Source: Aestuariivivens sediminis (lineage in GTDB: Bacteria; Bacteroidota; Bacteroidia; Flavobacteriales; Flavobacteriaceae). Taken from it: a DNA stretch of 64,000 nucleotides. Each line of letters begins with the position of its first letter. Positions within the stretch are counted from its first letter, which is position 1. The stretch spans positions 48,588 to 112,587 of the forward strand of contig NZ_JAKMCP010000008.1 of NCBI RefSeq assembly GCF_022662105.1. The letters run 5' to 3'. The translations under genes and the position numbers were made by a program. Of the stretch, positions 43,860 through 53,040 are shown piece after piece. The notes under the pieces are model-generated. The model did not search any database. It was not told where the DNA came from and saw only the letters and a list, made by a program, of their open reading frames with translations.

Positions 43860-44504
43860 TTAGCTGGGACGCCACGCACCGGGATTGGAATTCCACTCTG
43901 ATAAGGTTTTCAGCTCTTTTTCTGAAATGTAATTCGTATCCACGGCCTGTTCTAATAAACTGTCGTAATTCCCTAAAGTCTGCAGCTTCACATCGGCTTT
44001 AGCAAAATTTTCGGTCGCCACCTCAAAACCATAGGTAAAAATAGCAACCATACCTTTTACGATAACTCCGGCATCCCTTAAGGCCTTAACCGCGTTTAAA
44101 CTGCTTTTTCCCGTACTGATCAAATCTTCAACGACCACCACTTTTTGACCCCTTTCTATAAACCCTTCAATTTGATTTTTTCTACCATGTCCTTTGGCAT
44201 CCGGTCTAACATAAATAAAGGGCAATCCCAAATACTCCGCCACCAGAATTCCTATGCCAATGGCTCCTGTGGCCACACCTGCAATGGCATCGGGTTTCCC
44301 ATATTGTTTTTCAATTTGTTTTCCCATGGCCTCGCGGATATAATTGCGGATAGGTGGAAAGGACAAAACAATGCGGTTATCACAATAAATTGGGGATTTC
44401 CATCCGGACGCCCATGTAAAAGGTTTTTTGGGACTCAGTTTTATGGCATTGACCTGTAATAAGACCTCTGCCGTTTTTCTTGCGGTGTGTTTATTGAAAA
44501 TCAT
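43860..44504 (-). CDS. pyrE: orotate phosphoribosyltransferase
   Basis: A 214-residue enzyme of pyrimidine synthesis that forms OMP from orotate and PRPP. The marks are AIKLSPKKPFTWASGWKSPI (about 18-37), the CDNR substrate word, PDAIAGVATGAIGIG and the PRPP-binding block KVVVVEDLISTGKSS. An upstream open part to 44642 lies over the divergent Nudix promoter and does not fit the family, so ATG 44504 (MIFNKHTARKTAEVLL) is used. It is divergent from the Nudix gene by about 129 bases. Confidence 0.96.
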   Translation of the reverse strand: MIFNKHTARKTAEVLLQVNAIKLSPKKPFTWASGWKSPIYCDNRIVLSFPPIRNYIREAMGKQIEKQYGKPDAIAGVATGAIGIGILVAEYLGLPFIYVRPDAKGHGRKNQIEGFIERGQKVVVVEDLISTGKSSLNAVKALRDAGVIVKGMVAIFTYGFEVATENFAKADVKLQTLGNYDSLLEQAVDTNYISEKELKTLSEWNSNPGAWRPS

Positions 44505-44633
44505 AAAGGCAAAATTAAACATTAATTTAATTTTATGTTTATCTGATACTCGAATTAAAATATTTTTTTTAACAATGTTTAATTTGTGTTGAAAAATGAT
44601 ATTTTTACCAAAACCTAACCGAAGACATTTATA

Positions 44634-45215
44634 ATGTATCAAGTTTTTGTTGGAGATAAACCTATCGTTTTAACAGATAAAGTGGTATTGGAGCGTGGAT
44701 TTAAAAACTATTTGTTGGACAGTGTCCATATAGGAAAGGTAATAAAAGAACTTAATAAAACGGAAATAAAGGAAGTTCACCTGATCCATCATAAAAAAGA
44801 AAAATTACTTAAAAAGTTTTTGAAAAAATTACCAAATGTTATTGCCGGTGGTGGTAAGGTCTATCATGATAATGGTAAGATATTGTTTATTTACCGTAAT
44901 GATAAATGGGATTTGCCCAAAGGTAAGATAGAGGGCAATGAAAGTATAGAACGTACCGCATTGCGTGAAGTCGCCGAAGAAACCGGAGTAGGCGGATTAG
45001 AGATTGTAAAGCCGCTTGAAACGACGTATCATATCTTTAAAAGGAACGGCCGGTACAAAATAAAGATTACCTATTGGTTTGAAATGAAGACCAGCTTTTC
45101 TGGTCATTTGGTGGCCCAGGAAAATGAGGGTATTACCAGGGTGGAGTGGTTAAATCATGCACAAATCAATGATGCGATGAATAACTCCTATGCCAATATT
45201 AAACTGTTAGTTTAG
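44634..45215 (+). CDS. Nudix hydrolase
   Basis: A 193-residue protein with a Nudix box at residues 97-119 (GKIEGNESIERTALREVAEE then TGV), matching Gx5Ex7REUxEExGU. The first about 70 residues (VFVGDKPIVLTDKVVLERGF) are an N-terminal extension seen in flavobacterial relatives; it is not a named domain. It should hydrolyse a nucleoside diphosphate linked to another group; the substrate is unknown. It is monocistronic. Its last 4 bases overlap the end of the convergent M14 peptidase gene. Confidence 0.87.
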   Translation: MYQVFVGDKPIVLTDKVVLERGFKNYLLDSVHIGKVIKELNKTEIKEVHLIHHKKEKLLKKFLKKLPNVIAGGGKVYHDNGKILFIYRNDKWDLPKGKIEGNESIERTALREVAEETGVGGLEIVKPLETTYHIFKRNGRYKIKITYWFEMKTSFSGHLVAQENEGITRVEWLNHAQINDAMNNSYANIKLLV

Positions 45216-46972
45216 GGGATTACGATGCGGTAAATGGGATACTCCATATGCTCTTTTTCATAATGTTCGCTTTGTTTGTGTAACCAATCGAGTTGGGCAT
45301 ACCCCTGCTCTGAAAATGATTTGTCATGTAATTTTTTTTCTTCAAATGCCCTTTTCAGTGCACCGTTATGGTTCAATAACGCTAAGGCTTTGTCTTCCCA
45401 GACATATGGCGAAAAATGTTCTTTCTGTTGTAAAATAGTATCAAAGAAATTCCAGTTGAAAAAAGAATCGGGAGCCATGGGTTCTAAAGTTTCCATAATA
45501 TATCTTATTCCCGGTTGATTCGTGTGAACTATAACGTCGCCTGTTCTAAAGGATTGTACCCTTGAACTTGGTATTGTACTGGTATTAAAATGGAGATAAT
45601 GCCCCTCAAATGGCGTAAGTACAGTTTCAAAATCTTTGATTTTGTAGGCTTCAATTGGCATGACGGTATCTTGTTCTAAGATTGTCATCTCAATCTGGTT
45701 CAGTTTTAAAAGGTTTATAACCTTTTGCCAGGCTTGAGGTATGACATAAGCTGAAGGAATAGGTATTTCTAACCTTGGGGCATAGTAGTTTTGATAGGAT
45801 ATGGTTTTTATGTAGGGGCGTTCCCGATGGTATTTGAGTCGTGTCTGTCCTGTAACAGCACTTTTAATTCGTTCGGCTTCATACCCTTTAAAGTTAAGAG
45901 GGGTAGTTGTTGCGGTATCAAGTTCCCAATCTAAAGGATAGGCATTCCCTTTTTTAAAGTTTTGGAGGGCCTGTTTTCGTAATGCTGATATCGTTTGGCC
46001 CTCTTCCTCGGTGATTTCAATCATACTTTTAATTAGCTCGTATGTACCTGTAACACGTTGTTTATAGGGCTTTAGCATGTGGGTCTCCACCATCATTCCC
46101 AAGGTGTTGAATAGGGTGGTATACCCTGTGGAATAGCGAGGATAATCTAAAAATTGTGAAAAACCCTTATCGGGAGATTCATTAAAAACATTGACATAGG
46201 GTGTAATATCCCACTGTTTTTTAATGAGCTTTTCTACTAGTTTGGGCATGATTCTAGTATGCATATAATGGCCTAATTCGCCACCAATTTTATTGTGCTG
46301 TGTAAATAAATGGGTAAGCGTGTATTGATAATCGGCACCATTGCTAACATGGGTATCAATAAACACATCGGGCTTTATTAAATGGTAGAGTTCGGTAAAG
46401 GCTTGTGCGTTTTTGGTATCACACTTTATAAAATCACGATTCAAATCATAGTGTCTTGCATTGCCCCTAAAACCATAGGCTTTTGGACCGTTTTGATTGG
46501 TACGAGAGGTAGAATTTCGGTTCAAGCTGCCACCGACATTATAAATTGGGATGGTAACGACAACGGTGTGTTTGGGTATTGAGATTTTGCCTTGAACAAA
46601 GTCGCGAAATAACATCATGGTAGCATCGATACCATCTGATTCTCCAGGATGAATTCCATTATTAATTAGAAGTAACCTCTTATGGGTTCGAATATTAGAA
46701 AAGTTAAAATCCATATCTCCGTTTAAGGTGACAAAATGCAGAGGCTCACCGGAATCGGTTTCCCCAATACTGTCAATTGAAATTTCGGGATAGGCCTTGG
46801 CTAAATTTTTATAGAAAGTAATCGCTTCCCGGTAAGTCGCAGTCTCTAAGCCATCAGAACGTTCGAATTGGGTTTCGAAAAGCCGGGATTGTGCGGATAG
46901 CATGCAAAATGAGGCCAGAGCGAGGAAACTTGTTGTTGCGGTTTGAGTAAAACCAAATCGGGTTTTGAACAT
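45212..46972 (-). CDS. secreted M14 family zinc carboxypeptidase
   Basis: A 586-residue peptidase with a signal peptide (cleavage near residue 27). The zinc site is H108 and E111 in NNGIHPGESDG, with a third His in FIDTHVSNGADYQ, and RHYDLNRDF supplies the substrate-binding Asn-Arg. The catalytic Glu is in MMVETHML. After the catalytic domain (to about 330) a long C-terminal part has no known domain. Larger flavobacterial M14 proteins of this kind are exported and may cut peptides or muropeptides. The 3' end overlaps the Nudix gene by 4 bases. Confidence 0.88.
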   Translation of the reverse strand: MFKTRFGFTQTATTSFLALASFCMLSAQSRLFETQFERSDGLETATYREAITFYKNLAKAYPEISIDSIGETDSGEPLHFVTLNGDMDFNFSNIRTHKRLLLINNGIHPGESDGIDATMMLFRDFVQGKISIPKHTVVVTIPIYNVGGSLNRNSTSRTNQNGPKAYGFRGNARHYDLNRDFIKCDTKNAQAFTELYHLIKPDVFIDTHVSNGADYQYTLTHLFTQHNKIGGELGHYMHTRIMPKLVEKLIKKQWDITPYVNVFNESPDKGFSQFLDYPRYSTGYTTLFNTLGMMVETHMLKPYKQRVTGTYELIKSMIEITEEEGQTISALRKQALQNFKKGNAYPLDWELDTATTTPLNFKGYEAERIKSAVTGQTRLKYHRERPYIKTISYQNYYAPRLEIPIPSAYVIPQAWQKVINLLKLNQIEMTILEQDTVMPIEAYKIKDFETVLTPFEGHYLHFNTSTIPSSRVQSFRTGDVIVHTNQPGIRYIMETLEPMAPDSFFNWNFFDTILQQKEHFSPYVWEDKALALLNHNGALKRAFEEKKLHDKSFSEQGYAQLDWLHKQSEHYEKEHMEYPIYRIVIP

Positions 46973-47126
46973 TATAAATTTGTTTTCATGGGTTTAAAAT
47001 TTACTTCTGTGGGATTTTGTTGAAATTTATAAAAAATGTTTTAACTTTAATCCATTGTAATTTGCTATCGGGGATAACCGTAATTTGGCACAATGAATTT
47101 ATAATTCTCTCAATAATATTGATACC

Positions 47127-47510
47127 ATGGAGAGTTATAGATTATCCTTTGGCGAAATTAAGGTGTTTCATTCAAACATGGCTGAAGTCATTGTTGATGA
47201 GGATGTGCTTATCGATGAAGTCATGATGGACGAATATCATGATTTTTTGCGTAATACCTTAGAACCTCCTTTTTCTTTATTAATCAATAAAAAGCACGCC
47301 TACAGTTATACTTTTGAAGCCCAAAAGCATATCGGTAATCTAAAAGAAATTAAATCCATTGCTATTGTAATACGCACCCCTGGCGCCGAAATGGCTGTTA
47401 ACACATTAATTAGTATCAATGAAAATGAAAGGTCCAGGATCAAAGTGTTTACCGCTAAGGAGGAGGCATTGGATTGGCTATATTCACAGCAGCGTATTCA
47501 AACGATTTAG
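47127..47510 (+). CDS. small cytoplasmic protein, probable STAS/SpoIIAA-like fold
   Basis: A 127-residue protein without signal or membrane segment. FHSNMAEVIVDEDVLIDEVM (14-33) and SLLINKKHAYSYTFEAQ (about 49-65), with a VIRTPGAEMAVNTLISINEN block (81-100) and the final EEALDWLYSQQ helix, resemble SpoIIAA-like STAS proteins of Bacteroidota. I am not certain of the family. It is directly upstream of a SulP transporter, itself with a STAS domain, but separated by about 80 bases holding a full promoter, so the two are probably not one operon. Confidence 0.55.
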   Translation: MESYRLSFGEIKVFHSNMAEVIVDEDVLIDEVMMDEYHDFLRNTLEPPFSLLINKKHAYSYTFEAQKHIGNLKEIKSIAIVIRTPGAEMAVNTLISINENERSRIKVFTAKEEALDWLYSQQRIQTI

Positions 47511-47541
47511 TTGATCTGTTGCAAATTACGTTAGCTTAAGG

Positions 47542-47572
47542 TTTGTGCTTCTATATATTAACCTTAAATTTG
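47542..47572 (+). promoter_or_regulatory. promoter of the SulP gene
   Basis: TTTG (47542-47545), 19 bases, TAAATTTG (47565-47572): an exact match to the TTTG/TAnnTTTG promoter of Bacteroidota. The ATG at 47594 leaves a leader of about 15 bases. The best promoter in the window outside the right edge. Confidence 0.75.
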
Positions 47573-47593
47573 CCGCTTTTTAAATCTACCATT

Positions 47594-49207
47594 ATGACAG
47601 AATTCATTAGAAAACGCGCGGCCAATGCGAAAGACGATATTTTAAGTGGAGTGACGGTGGCCTTGGCTCTCGTTCCTGAAGCAGTGGCATTTGCCTTTGT
47701 CGCTGGTGTAGATCCATTGGTTGGTTTGTATGCGGCATTTATGGTAGGATTGGTGACTTCTGTATTTGGGGGTCGTCCCGGCATGATTAGCGGTGCTACC
47801 GGTGCTTTGGCTGTGGTTATGGTAAGTCTTGTGGCAGAGGGTAATACCATGGGAGCAGATGGTGAAAACCTCGGTCTATATTATTTGTTTATAACCGTTA
47901 TTGTGATGGGAATCATCCAAATGTTGGCGGGCATCCTGAAGCTTGGTAAGTTTGTGAGATTAATACCCCATCCCGTCATGATGGGTTTTGTAAACGGACT
48001 GGCCATTGTTATATTTTTATCCCAGTTAGGCATGTTTAAAGATGCCAGCGGCAACTGGTTTCAGGCAAGTCAATTATGGGTTATGGTGGCATTGGTTGCC
48101 CTTACCATGGGCATTATGTATGGGTTACCCAAATTAACCAAAAAATTACCGGAGGCCTTAATCGGTATTTTGGTAGTATCGGCTATTGTGATATTTGGAA
48201 AGCTCGATGTTCCTACTGTAGGAAGTTTTATAAGGGACGGCGGGGGAGAAGGTCTGAGAGGCGGATTACCACAGTTCCAGCTTGATATGTTCAATAAAGT
48301 ACCACTCAATTGGCAAACCTTTACGTTTATTGCACCTTATGCCTTAATATTGGCCGCCATTGGATTGATAGAGTCTTTAATGACGCTCAACTTAATTGAC
48401 GAACTCACCGAAACCAGAGGGAATGCCAATCGGGAATGTATGGCTCAGGGAGGCGCTAACATAATAACCGGTTTTTTTGGTGGTATGGGAGGTTGTGCCA
48501 TGATCGGACAATCCTTAATCAATATCAAATCGGGTGGAAGAACCAGACTTTCAGGCATTGTAGCGGCGTTACTGTTGCTGATGTTTATTCTATTTGCCGC
48601 ACCTTATATTGAACAAATTCCTATTGCGGCATTGGTAGGCGTTATGTTTATGGTGGTTATAGGAACCTTTGCCTGGAGTAGTTTTAGGATTTTAAATAAG
48701 ATCCCTCTGAGCGATGTTATTGTTTTGGTTGCGGTATCGTCCTTAACGGTAATTTTCGATTTGGCCATTGCCGTTATTGCCGGTGTCATTATAAGTGCTT
48801 TGGTCTTTTCCTGGGAAAATGCTAAACGTATTCGTGCCCGTAAACGCATGAAAGAAGATGGTACCAAAGTATATGAAATATGGGGTCCCTTGTTTTTTGG
48901 GTCTATTATTGCCTTTAACGAAAAGTTTGATGTTAAGAATGATCCCGATAAGGTTGAAGTCGATTTTATCGAATCCAGGGTGAGTGACCATTCTGCCATT
49001 GAAGCCATATTTAATTTGGTCCATAAATACGAAGAAGCGGGTAAGCAAATAAAGTTAACCCATTTAAGTGAGGACTGTAAAGTATTGCTCTATAAATCGA
49101 GTCCTAAATTCAGGGAAGTAATTGTTGAAGCCATCGACGATCCCCGTTACTATTTGGCCGAAGATCCGGAAGCCTTTACCAAGGGGTTGGCGGAGTATAA
49201 GTTATAG
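47594..49207 (+). CDS. SulP family anion transporter
   Basis: A 537-residue SulP/SLC26 permease. About 10-12 membrane segments lie between residues 10 and 410, starting with the family block VTVALALVPEAVAFAFVAGV and the GLYAAFMVGLV helix. A cytoplasmic STAS domain follows (about 430-537; VYEIWGPLFFGSIIAFNEKF then VEVDFIESRVSDHSAIEAI). Members carry sulfate, bicarbonate or other anions; sequence alone does not choose. Residues before ATG 47594 (in-frame from 47543) overlap the promoter and are excluded. A small STAS-like protein gene lies upstream. Confidence 0.93.
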   Translation: MTEFIRKRAANAKDDILSGVTVALALVPEAVAFAFVAGVDPLVGLYAAFMVGLVTSVFGGRPGMISGATGALAVVMVSLVAEGNTMGADGENLGLYYLFITVIVMGIIQMLAGILKLGKFVRLIPHPVMMGFVNGLAIVIFLSQLGMFKDASGNWFQASQLWVMVALVALTMGIMYGLPKLTKKLPEALIGILVVSAIVIFGKLDVPTVGSFIRDGGGEGLRGGLPQFQLDMFNKVPLNWQTFTFIAPYALILAAIGLIESLMTLNLIDELTETRGNANRECMAQGGANIITGFFGGMGGCAMIGQSLINIKSGGRTRLSGIVAALLLLMFILFAAPYIEQIPIAALVGVMFMVVIGTFAWSSFRILNKIPLSDVIVLVAVSSLTVIFDLAIAVIAGVIISALVFSWENAKRIRARKRMKEDGTKVYEIWGPLFFGSIIAFNEKFDVKNDPDKVEVDFIESRVSDHSAIEAIFNLVHKYEEAGKQIKLTHLSEDCKVLLYKSSPKFREVIVEAIDDPRYYLAEDPEAFTKGLAEYKL

Positions 49208-49244
49208 TATTCCAAAAAAAATTGAAAACGCCTGTTTTAAAAAT

Positions 49245-49700
49245 CTATTGCACGCGAACACTGTTAGGAACCAGTTTCGTATAGTCGCCATTGTTTTTAA
49301 TGACATCCCGAACAATGGAAGAAGAAATATAAGAGGTTTGTGCTGAGGTAAGTAGAAATACAGTTTCAATTGGAGCAAGATCACGGTTGGTATGCGCAAT
49401 GGCTTTTTCAAATTCAAAGTCAGCGGGATTACGTAATCCACGTAAAATAAATGCGACACCAATACTTTTACAGAAGTCTACCGTGAGTCCGGTATAGGTC
49501 ATCACTTTAATATGGGGTTCATCAGCAAAAGCCTTTTCAATAAAACCTTGTCGTTCCTCAAGGGAGAACATGTAGGATTTACTCGCATTGATCCCAATAG
49601 CTACAATAATTTCATCAAAAACGGTGAGGCCACGTTTTATTATATCGTAGTGTCCCAAAGTTAGCGGGTCGAAAGATCCCGGAAATAGCGCGCGTTTCAT
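49245..49700 (-). CDS. coaD: phosphopantetheine adenylyltransferase
   Basis: A 151-residue enzyme of coenzyme A synthesis joining ATP and 4'-phosphopantetheine. The nucleotidyltransferase motif TxGH is in FPGSFDPLTLGHYDII (about 5-20), and the second signature is YISSSIVRDVI near 123-133. GLRNPADFEFE and the NRDLAPIETVFLLT block are typical. Upstream in-frame codons to 49721 do not match the family, and ATG 49700 is used. It is convergent with the SulP gene (37-base gap). Confidence 0.96.
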   Translation of the reverse strand: MKRALFPGSFDPLTLGHYDIIKRGLTVFDEIIVAIGINASKSYMFSLEERQGFIEKAFADEPHIKVMTYTGLTVDFCKSIGVAFILRGLRNPADFEFEKAIAHTNRDLAPIETVFLLTSAQTSYISSSIVRDVIKNNGDYTKLVPNSVRVQ

Positions 49701-50231
49701 TAGCTCTCTTGATGTGCCCATCGGGGCATGTAATTATGTGGATAAATATACAATGAGTTAATCCTTTAACCAAATTTAGTTTCCCGCTTCTCAAGCTATT
49801 ACGATCCAAAACCCCTCTCAACTTCGAAGTCAATGTAAAATGTCACCTTGAGGCAACTTTAAAGAGACCGTTTATAGGGGTAACCCTTTGGCGGACCCTA
49901 ATACCCTAGAGCTGTAAATTTAACTAAGCAGGGCATTGTAAAGCAATGCCGTCATTTCTGTAATTTTATAAGCATCCGTATTGAAAAAACTCCTGTGAAT
50001 TTTCAAAAAACTCCTGTAAATTTTGAAAAAACTCCTGTGAATTTGAATGGGCCATGGTTACGCGATCCCAAAAGGATAATCGGTTATGGCTCAAGTTGTG
50101 CCTAATCCTTTTCCCACGGACCGCTTCATACTCCTGTAAAAACACTAATTTTTTGGAAGTAATGTTTAGGGCTATCGGTATTTTTCATAGGGGTGACGGC
50201 TACGCTGTGTTACCTGCAGGTGACAGAAGCA
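49701..50231. other. gene-free stretch with short tandem repeats
   Basis: Between coaD and ddl. It holds a 7-base hairpin GGCATTG/CAATGCC (49932-49950) without a good T-tract and the triple 21-base repeat listed separately. A 78-codon plus-strand frame (50054-50290) has no support. Confidence 0.45.
49983..50045. repeat. three tandem 21-base repeats
   Basis: Units of the form (G/C)AAAAAACTCCTGT(G/A)AATTT(T) at 49983-50003, 50004-50024 and 50025-50045, differing at two or three positions. A partial fourth copy (ACTCCTGTAAAAAC) lies near 50130. They are not separated by spacers and not palindromic, so this is no CRISPR array. Their role is unknown. Confidence 0.8.
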
Positions 50232-51215
50232 TCAAGACTGATTTTTCAGGGCTTCTTCAATGGCATTTTCGAAAAGCGCTTCAAGAGTAATCCCTGCAGC
50301 CATGGCCTGCTGGGGCAGGATGCTTTCCTTGGTTAATCCCGGTACGGTATTCACTTCCAATAGGTGAGGTTCCCCATTTTTAAAAATGTACTCACTACGG
50401 CTAAAACCGGACAACTTCAAGGTATCATAAACCAGTTTAGCAACAGCATGAACCTTATTTTCTTCAACTTTGGTTAAACGTGCAGGTGTAATTTCTTGGG
50501 ATTCACCCAAGTATTTTGCTTCGTAATCGAAAAAATCGTTGTCCGAGACAATTTCGGTAATCGGCAATACTTTAGTTTCACCATGATACGTTATGACGCC
50601 AACCGAAACTTCCGTGCCATCTAAAAAAGATTCAATTATTATCTCATCATCTTCCTTAAAAGCGACGTCAATGGCGCTTTGTAAATCGGATTTACGATAA
50701 ACTTTACTCACTCCATAACTACTGCCCGCTTTATTGGCTTTCACAAAGCAGGGTAAGCCCACTTTTTCGATAATACCGACCTCATCGACCGCATCACCCA
50801 AATTTAAATAATAGGAGGTTGCCGTCTTAATACCGTAGGGTTTTAACACACTCAAACAGTCGCGTTTATTAAACGTCAAGGAGGCTTGGTACATACTGCA
50901 ACTGGTATGAGGTATATTTAAAAGCTGAAAATAGGCTTGTATAAAACCATCCTCACCCGGAGAACCATGAATGGCATTAAAAACGCAATCGAAGGTAACC
51001 TTTTCGCCATGAACCCTAACCGAAAAATCATGTCTATCAATAGGAAATTCATTGTCATTGTCGTCAACATAAACCCATTTGTCCTGAAAGATATGAATGC
51101 GATAAGGAGCATATTTTAAGGGGTTGAGCGTTTCAAAAACGACGTTACCGCTTTTAAGGGAAATTTGATATTCACTGGAATATCCTCCCATGATGATGGC
51201 GATGTTTTTTTTCAT
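50232..51215 (-). CDS. ddl: D-alanine--D-alanine ligase
   Basis: A 327-residue ATP-grasp ligase making the D-Ala-D-Ala end of peptidoglycan precursors. The marks are IIMGGYSSEYQISLKSG (7-23), AIHGSPGEDGFIQAYF (about 88-103), LPCFVKANKAGSSYGVSKV and the metal-binding FLLEVNTVPGLTKESILP-like region near the C-terminus (HLLEVNTVPGLTKESILP). It is divergent from the PASTA-rluD pair. No oddity. Confidence 0.96.
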   Translation of the reverse strand: MKKNIAIIMGGYSSEYQISLKSGNVVFETLNPLKYAPYRIHIFQDKWVYVDDNDNEFPIDRHDFSVRVHGEKVTFDCVFNAIHGSPGEDGFIQAYFQLLNIPHTSCSMYQASLTFNKRDCLSVLKPYGIKTATSYYLNLGDAVDEVGIIEKVGLPCFVKANKAGSSYGVSKVYRKSDLQSAIDVAFKEDDEIIIESFLDGTEVSVGVITYHGETKVLPITEIVSDNDFFDYEAKYLGESQEITPARLTKVEENKVHAVAKLVYDTLKLSGFSRSEYIFKNGEPHLLEVNTVPGLTKESILPQQAMAAGITLEALFENAIEEALKNQS

Positions 51216-51314
51216 ACCGTAAAGTTCAGTCTAAAACCGACAATAAAACGTATCTAATATAAGTTTAGCTAAAATATCATATAAATTGCAAAACAAAAAA
51301 CAGTTCTGTTTTTA

Positions 51315-51322
51315 TATCTTTG
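51315..51322 (+). promoter_or_regulatory. -7 promoter box of the PASTA-rluD pair
   Basis: TATCTTTG, an exact TAnnTTTG match, 20 bases before the ATG at 51343. Confidence 0.5.
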
Positions 51323-51342
51323 TTTGAATGTAAATCTACTTT

Positions 51343-51897
51343 ATGAACATTATAAAATTCCTGACCAGCAAAGTCTTCGTAAAACAAATTCTATTAGCGG
51401 TTGTTGCCATTGGAGTACTCAGTTTTATGGCGCTGAAATGGCTTAAAATTTCCACCAATCACGGTGATTTTGAGACGGTGCCAAACTTAACGGGCAAATC
51501 TATTAATATGGCAGAATTAGAATTAAAAGACAATAATTTAGTCATGCAAATTCAGGATTCTTCGAATTTTAACCCGGACTATCCAAAGTTTTCGGTTATT
51601 GACCAGGATCCTAAACCGGGATCTAAGGTTAAGGAAAACAGAAAAATTTATCTCACCCTGAATCCTTCCGGATATCGAAACATCTTAGTGCCGAATTTGG
51701 AAGATAAAACCTTCCGATTGGCCAAAAGTACTTTGGAGGCTTTGGAGTTTAGAATTGGAACATTAACCTATGTGGATAATATAGGCAAGGATATTGTTAT
51801 TGGTTTGAAATATCAGGGGGAACCCATAAATCCCGGAGATAAATTACCCAAGACCTCAGTTATCGATATCGTACTGGGCAATGGTAACAGGCCTTAA
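51343..51897 (+). CDS. PASTA domain membrane protein
   Basis: A 184-residue protein with one membrane segment (about 15-33) and two PASTA domains outside: VPNLTGKSINMAELELKDNN (about 46-65) and VPNLEDKTFRLAKSTLEALE (about 116-135). PASTA domains bind peptidoglycan fragments in kinases and PBPs. Here there is no enzyme domain, a form often found next to ddl and rluD in Bacteroidota. It has its own promoter, is one base in front of rluD, and probably is co-transcribed with it. Confidence 0.87.
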   Translation: MNIIKFLTSKVFVKQILLAVVAIGVLSFMALKWLKISTNHGDFETVPNLTGKSINMAELELKDNNLVMQIQDSSNFNPDYPKFSVIDQDPKPGSKVKENRKIYLTLNPSGYRNILVPNLEDKTFRLAKSTLEALEFRIGTLTYVDNIGKDIVIGLKYQGEPINPGDKLPKTSVIDIVLGNGNRP

Positions 51898-51898
51898 T

Positions 51899-52936
51899 AT
51901 GGACGATGACACCCTTCAGCTTCCGGATGATGATCAGCTTTATGAGCATTACGCTTTTAAGGTAGATAAGGGACAATCCCCGTTACGCATCGATAAATAT
52001 TTAATGAATTTTGTTGAAAATGCCACGCGAAATAAAATTCAAGCCGCTGCTAAAAATGGGAGTATTGTGGTGAATGGCATTCCCGTAAAATCCAATTACA
52101 AAGTAAAGCCTGACGATCGTATTCGCGTCCTGTTTACCCATCCACCTCATGAGCATTTATTGGTTGGTGAAGATATTTCCATTGATGTGGTTTATGAGGA
52201 TGAGGAGCTTTTGGTGGTTAACAAACCTGCCGGTATGGTGGTTCATCCCGGACATGGAAATTACTCGGGAACCTTAATTAATGCTTTGATTTACCGGTTT
52301 GACAACCTGCCAAACAATTCCAGTGAACGTCCTGGTTTAGTCCATAGAATTGATAAAGATACGAGCGGTCTTTTGGTGGTGGCCAAGACCGAAAGGGCCA
52401 TGAATGAGTTATCCTTGCAATTTGCCGAGAAAACCAGTGAACGTGAATATCTGGCCTTGGTTTGGGGAAATGTTGAATCCGATACAGGGACCATTGAAGG
52501 TAACATTGGAAGACATCCCAAAAACAGATTACAAAACACAGTTTATATCGGAGACGAAGCAGACAAAGGCAAGCCTGCCATCACGCATTATCAAGTTTTA
52601 GAGCGTTTTGGTTATGTTACTCTGGTATCCTGTAAATTAGAAACTGGTCGCACCCACCAGATTCGAGTGCATATGAAGCATATGGGACACACCTTGTTTA
52701 ATGATGAACGTTATGGTGGTGATCGGATCATAAAAGGCACAACCTTTACGAAATACAAGCAGTTTGTGGAGAATTGTTTTAAAATCCTGCCAAGACAAGC
52801 CCTTCATGCGAAAACTTTAGGATTTAAACACCCAAAATCCGGTCAATTTCTTAGGTTTGAAGCACCTCTTCCAGACGATATGCAACAGTGTATTGATAAA
52901 TGGCGCGGATATGCCAGACATCAGGACAATGAATGA
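51899..52936 (+). CDS. rluD: 23S rRNA pseudouridine synthase, RluD/RluC type
   Basis: A 345-residue RluA-family synthase. An S4 RNA-binding domain lies near residues 20-75 (IDKYLMNFVENATRNKIQAA then VNGIPVK). The catalytic motif RPGLVHRIDKDTSGLLVVAK contains the catalytic Asp in HRID. The C-terminal block HQIRVHMKHMGHTLFNDERY is typical. ATG 51899 is one base behind the PASTA stop; the in-frame GTG at 51881 is inside the PASTA gene. It should modify uridines of 23S rRNA (by homology, helix 69). Confidence 0.93.
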   Translation: MDDDTLQLPDDDQLYEHYAFKVDKGQSPLRIDKYLMNFVENATRNKIQAAAKNGSIVVNGIPVKSNYKVKPDDRIRVLFTHPPHEHLLVGEDISIDVVYEDEELLVVNKPAGMVVHPGHGNYSGTLINALIYRFDNLPNNSSERPGLVHRIDKDTSGLLVVAKTERAMNELSLQFAEKTSEREYLALVWGNVESDTGTIEGNIGRHPKNRLQNTVYIGDEADKGKPAITHYQVLERFGYVTLVSCKLETGRTHQIRVHMKHMGHTLFNDERYGGDRIIKGTTFTKYKQFVENCFKILPRQALHAKTLGFKHPKSGQFLRFEAPLPDDMQQCIDKWRGYARHQDNE

Positions 52937-53040
52937 TTTGGATTATTGTGGTTAAGCCTGAATAAGGACATCCTATTTTAATATAGAATATTTCATTGCC
53001 AACCATAGCGATATCCTTTAATTTCCTGTTATTTTTGGGT

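Noticed and set aside
48604..49048. Long antisense frames under the SulP gene
   Set aside because: They mirror codon structure of the real gene and have no promoter or start context.
49983..50045. CRISPR-like array
   Set aside because: The repeats touch without spacers, are only three and there are no cas genes.
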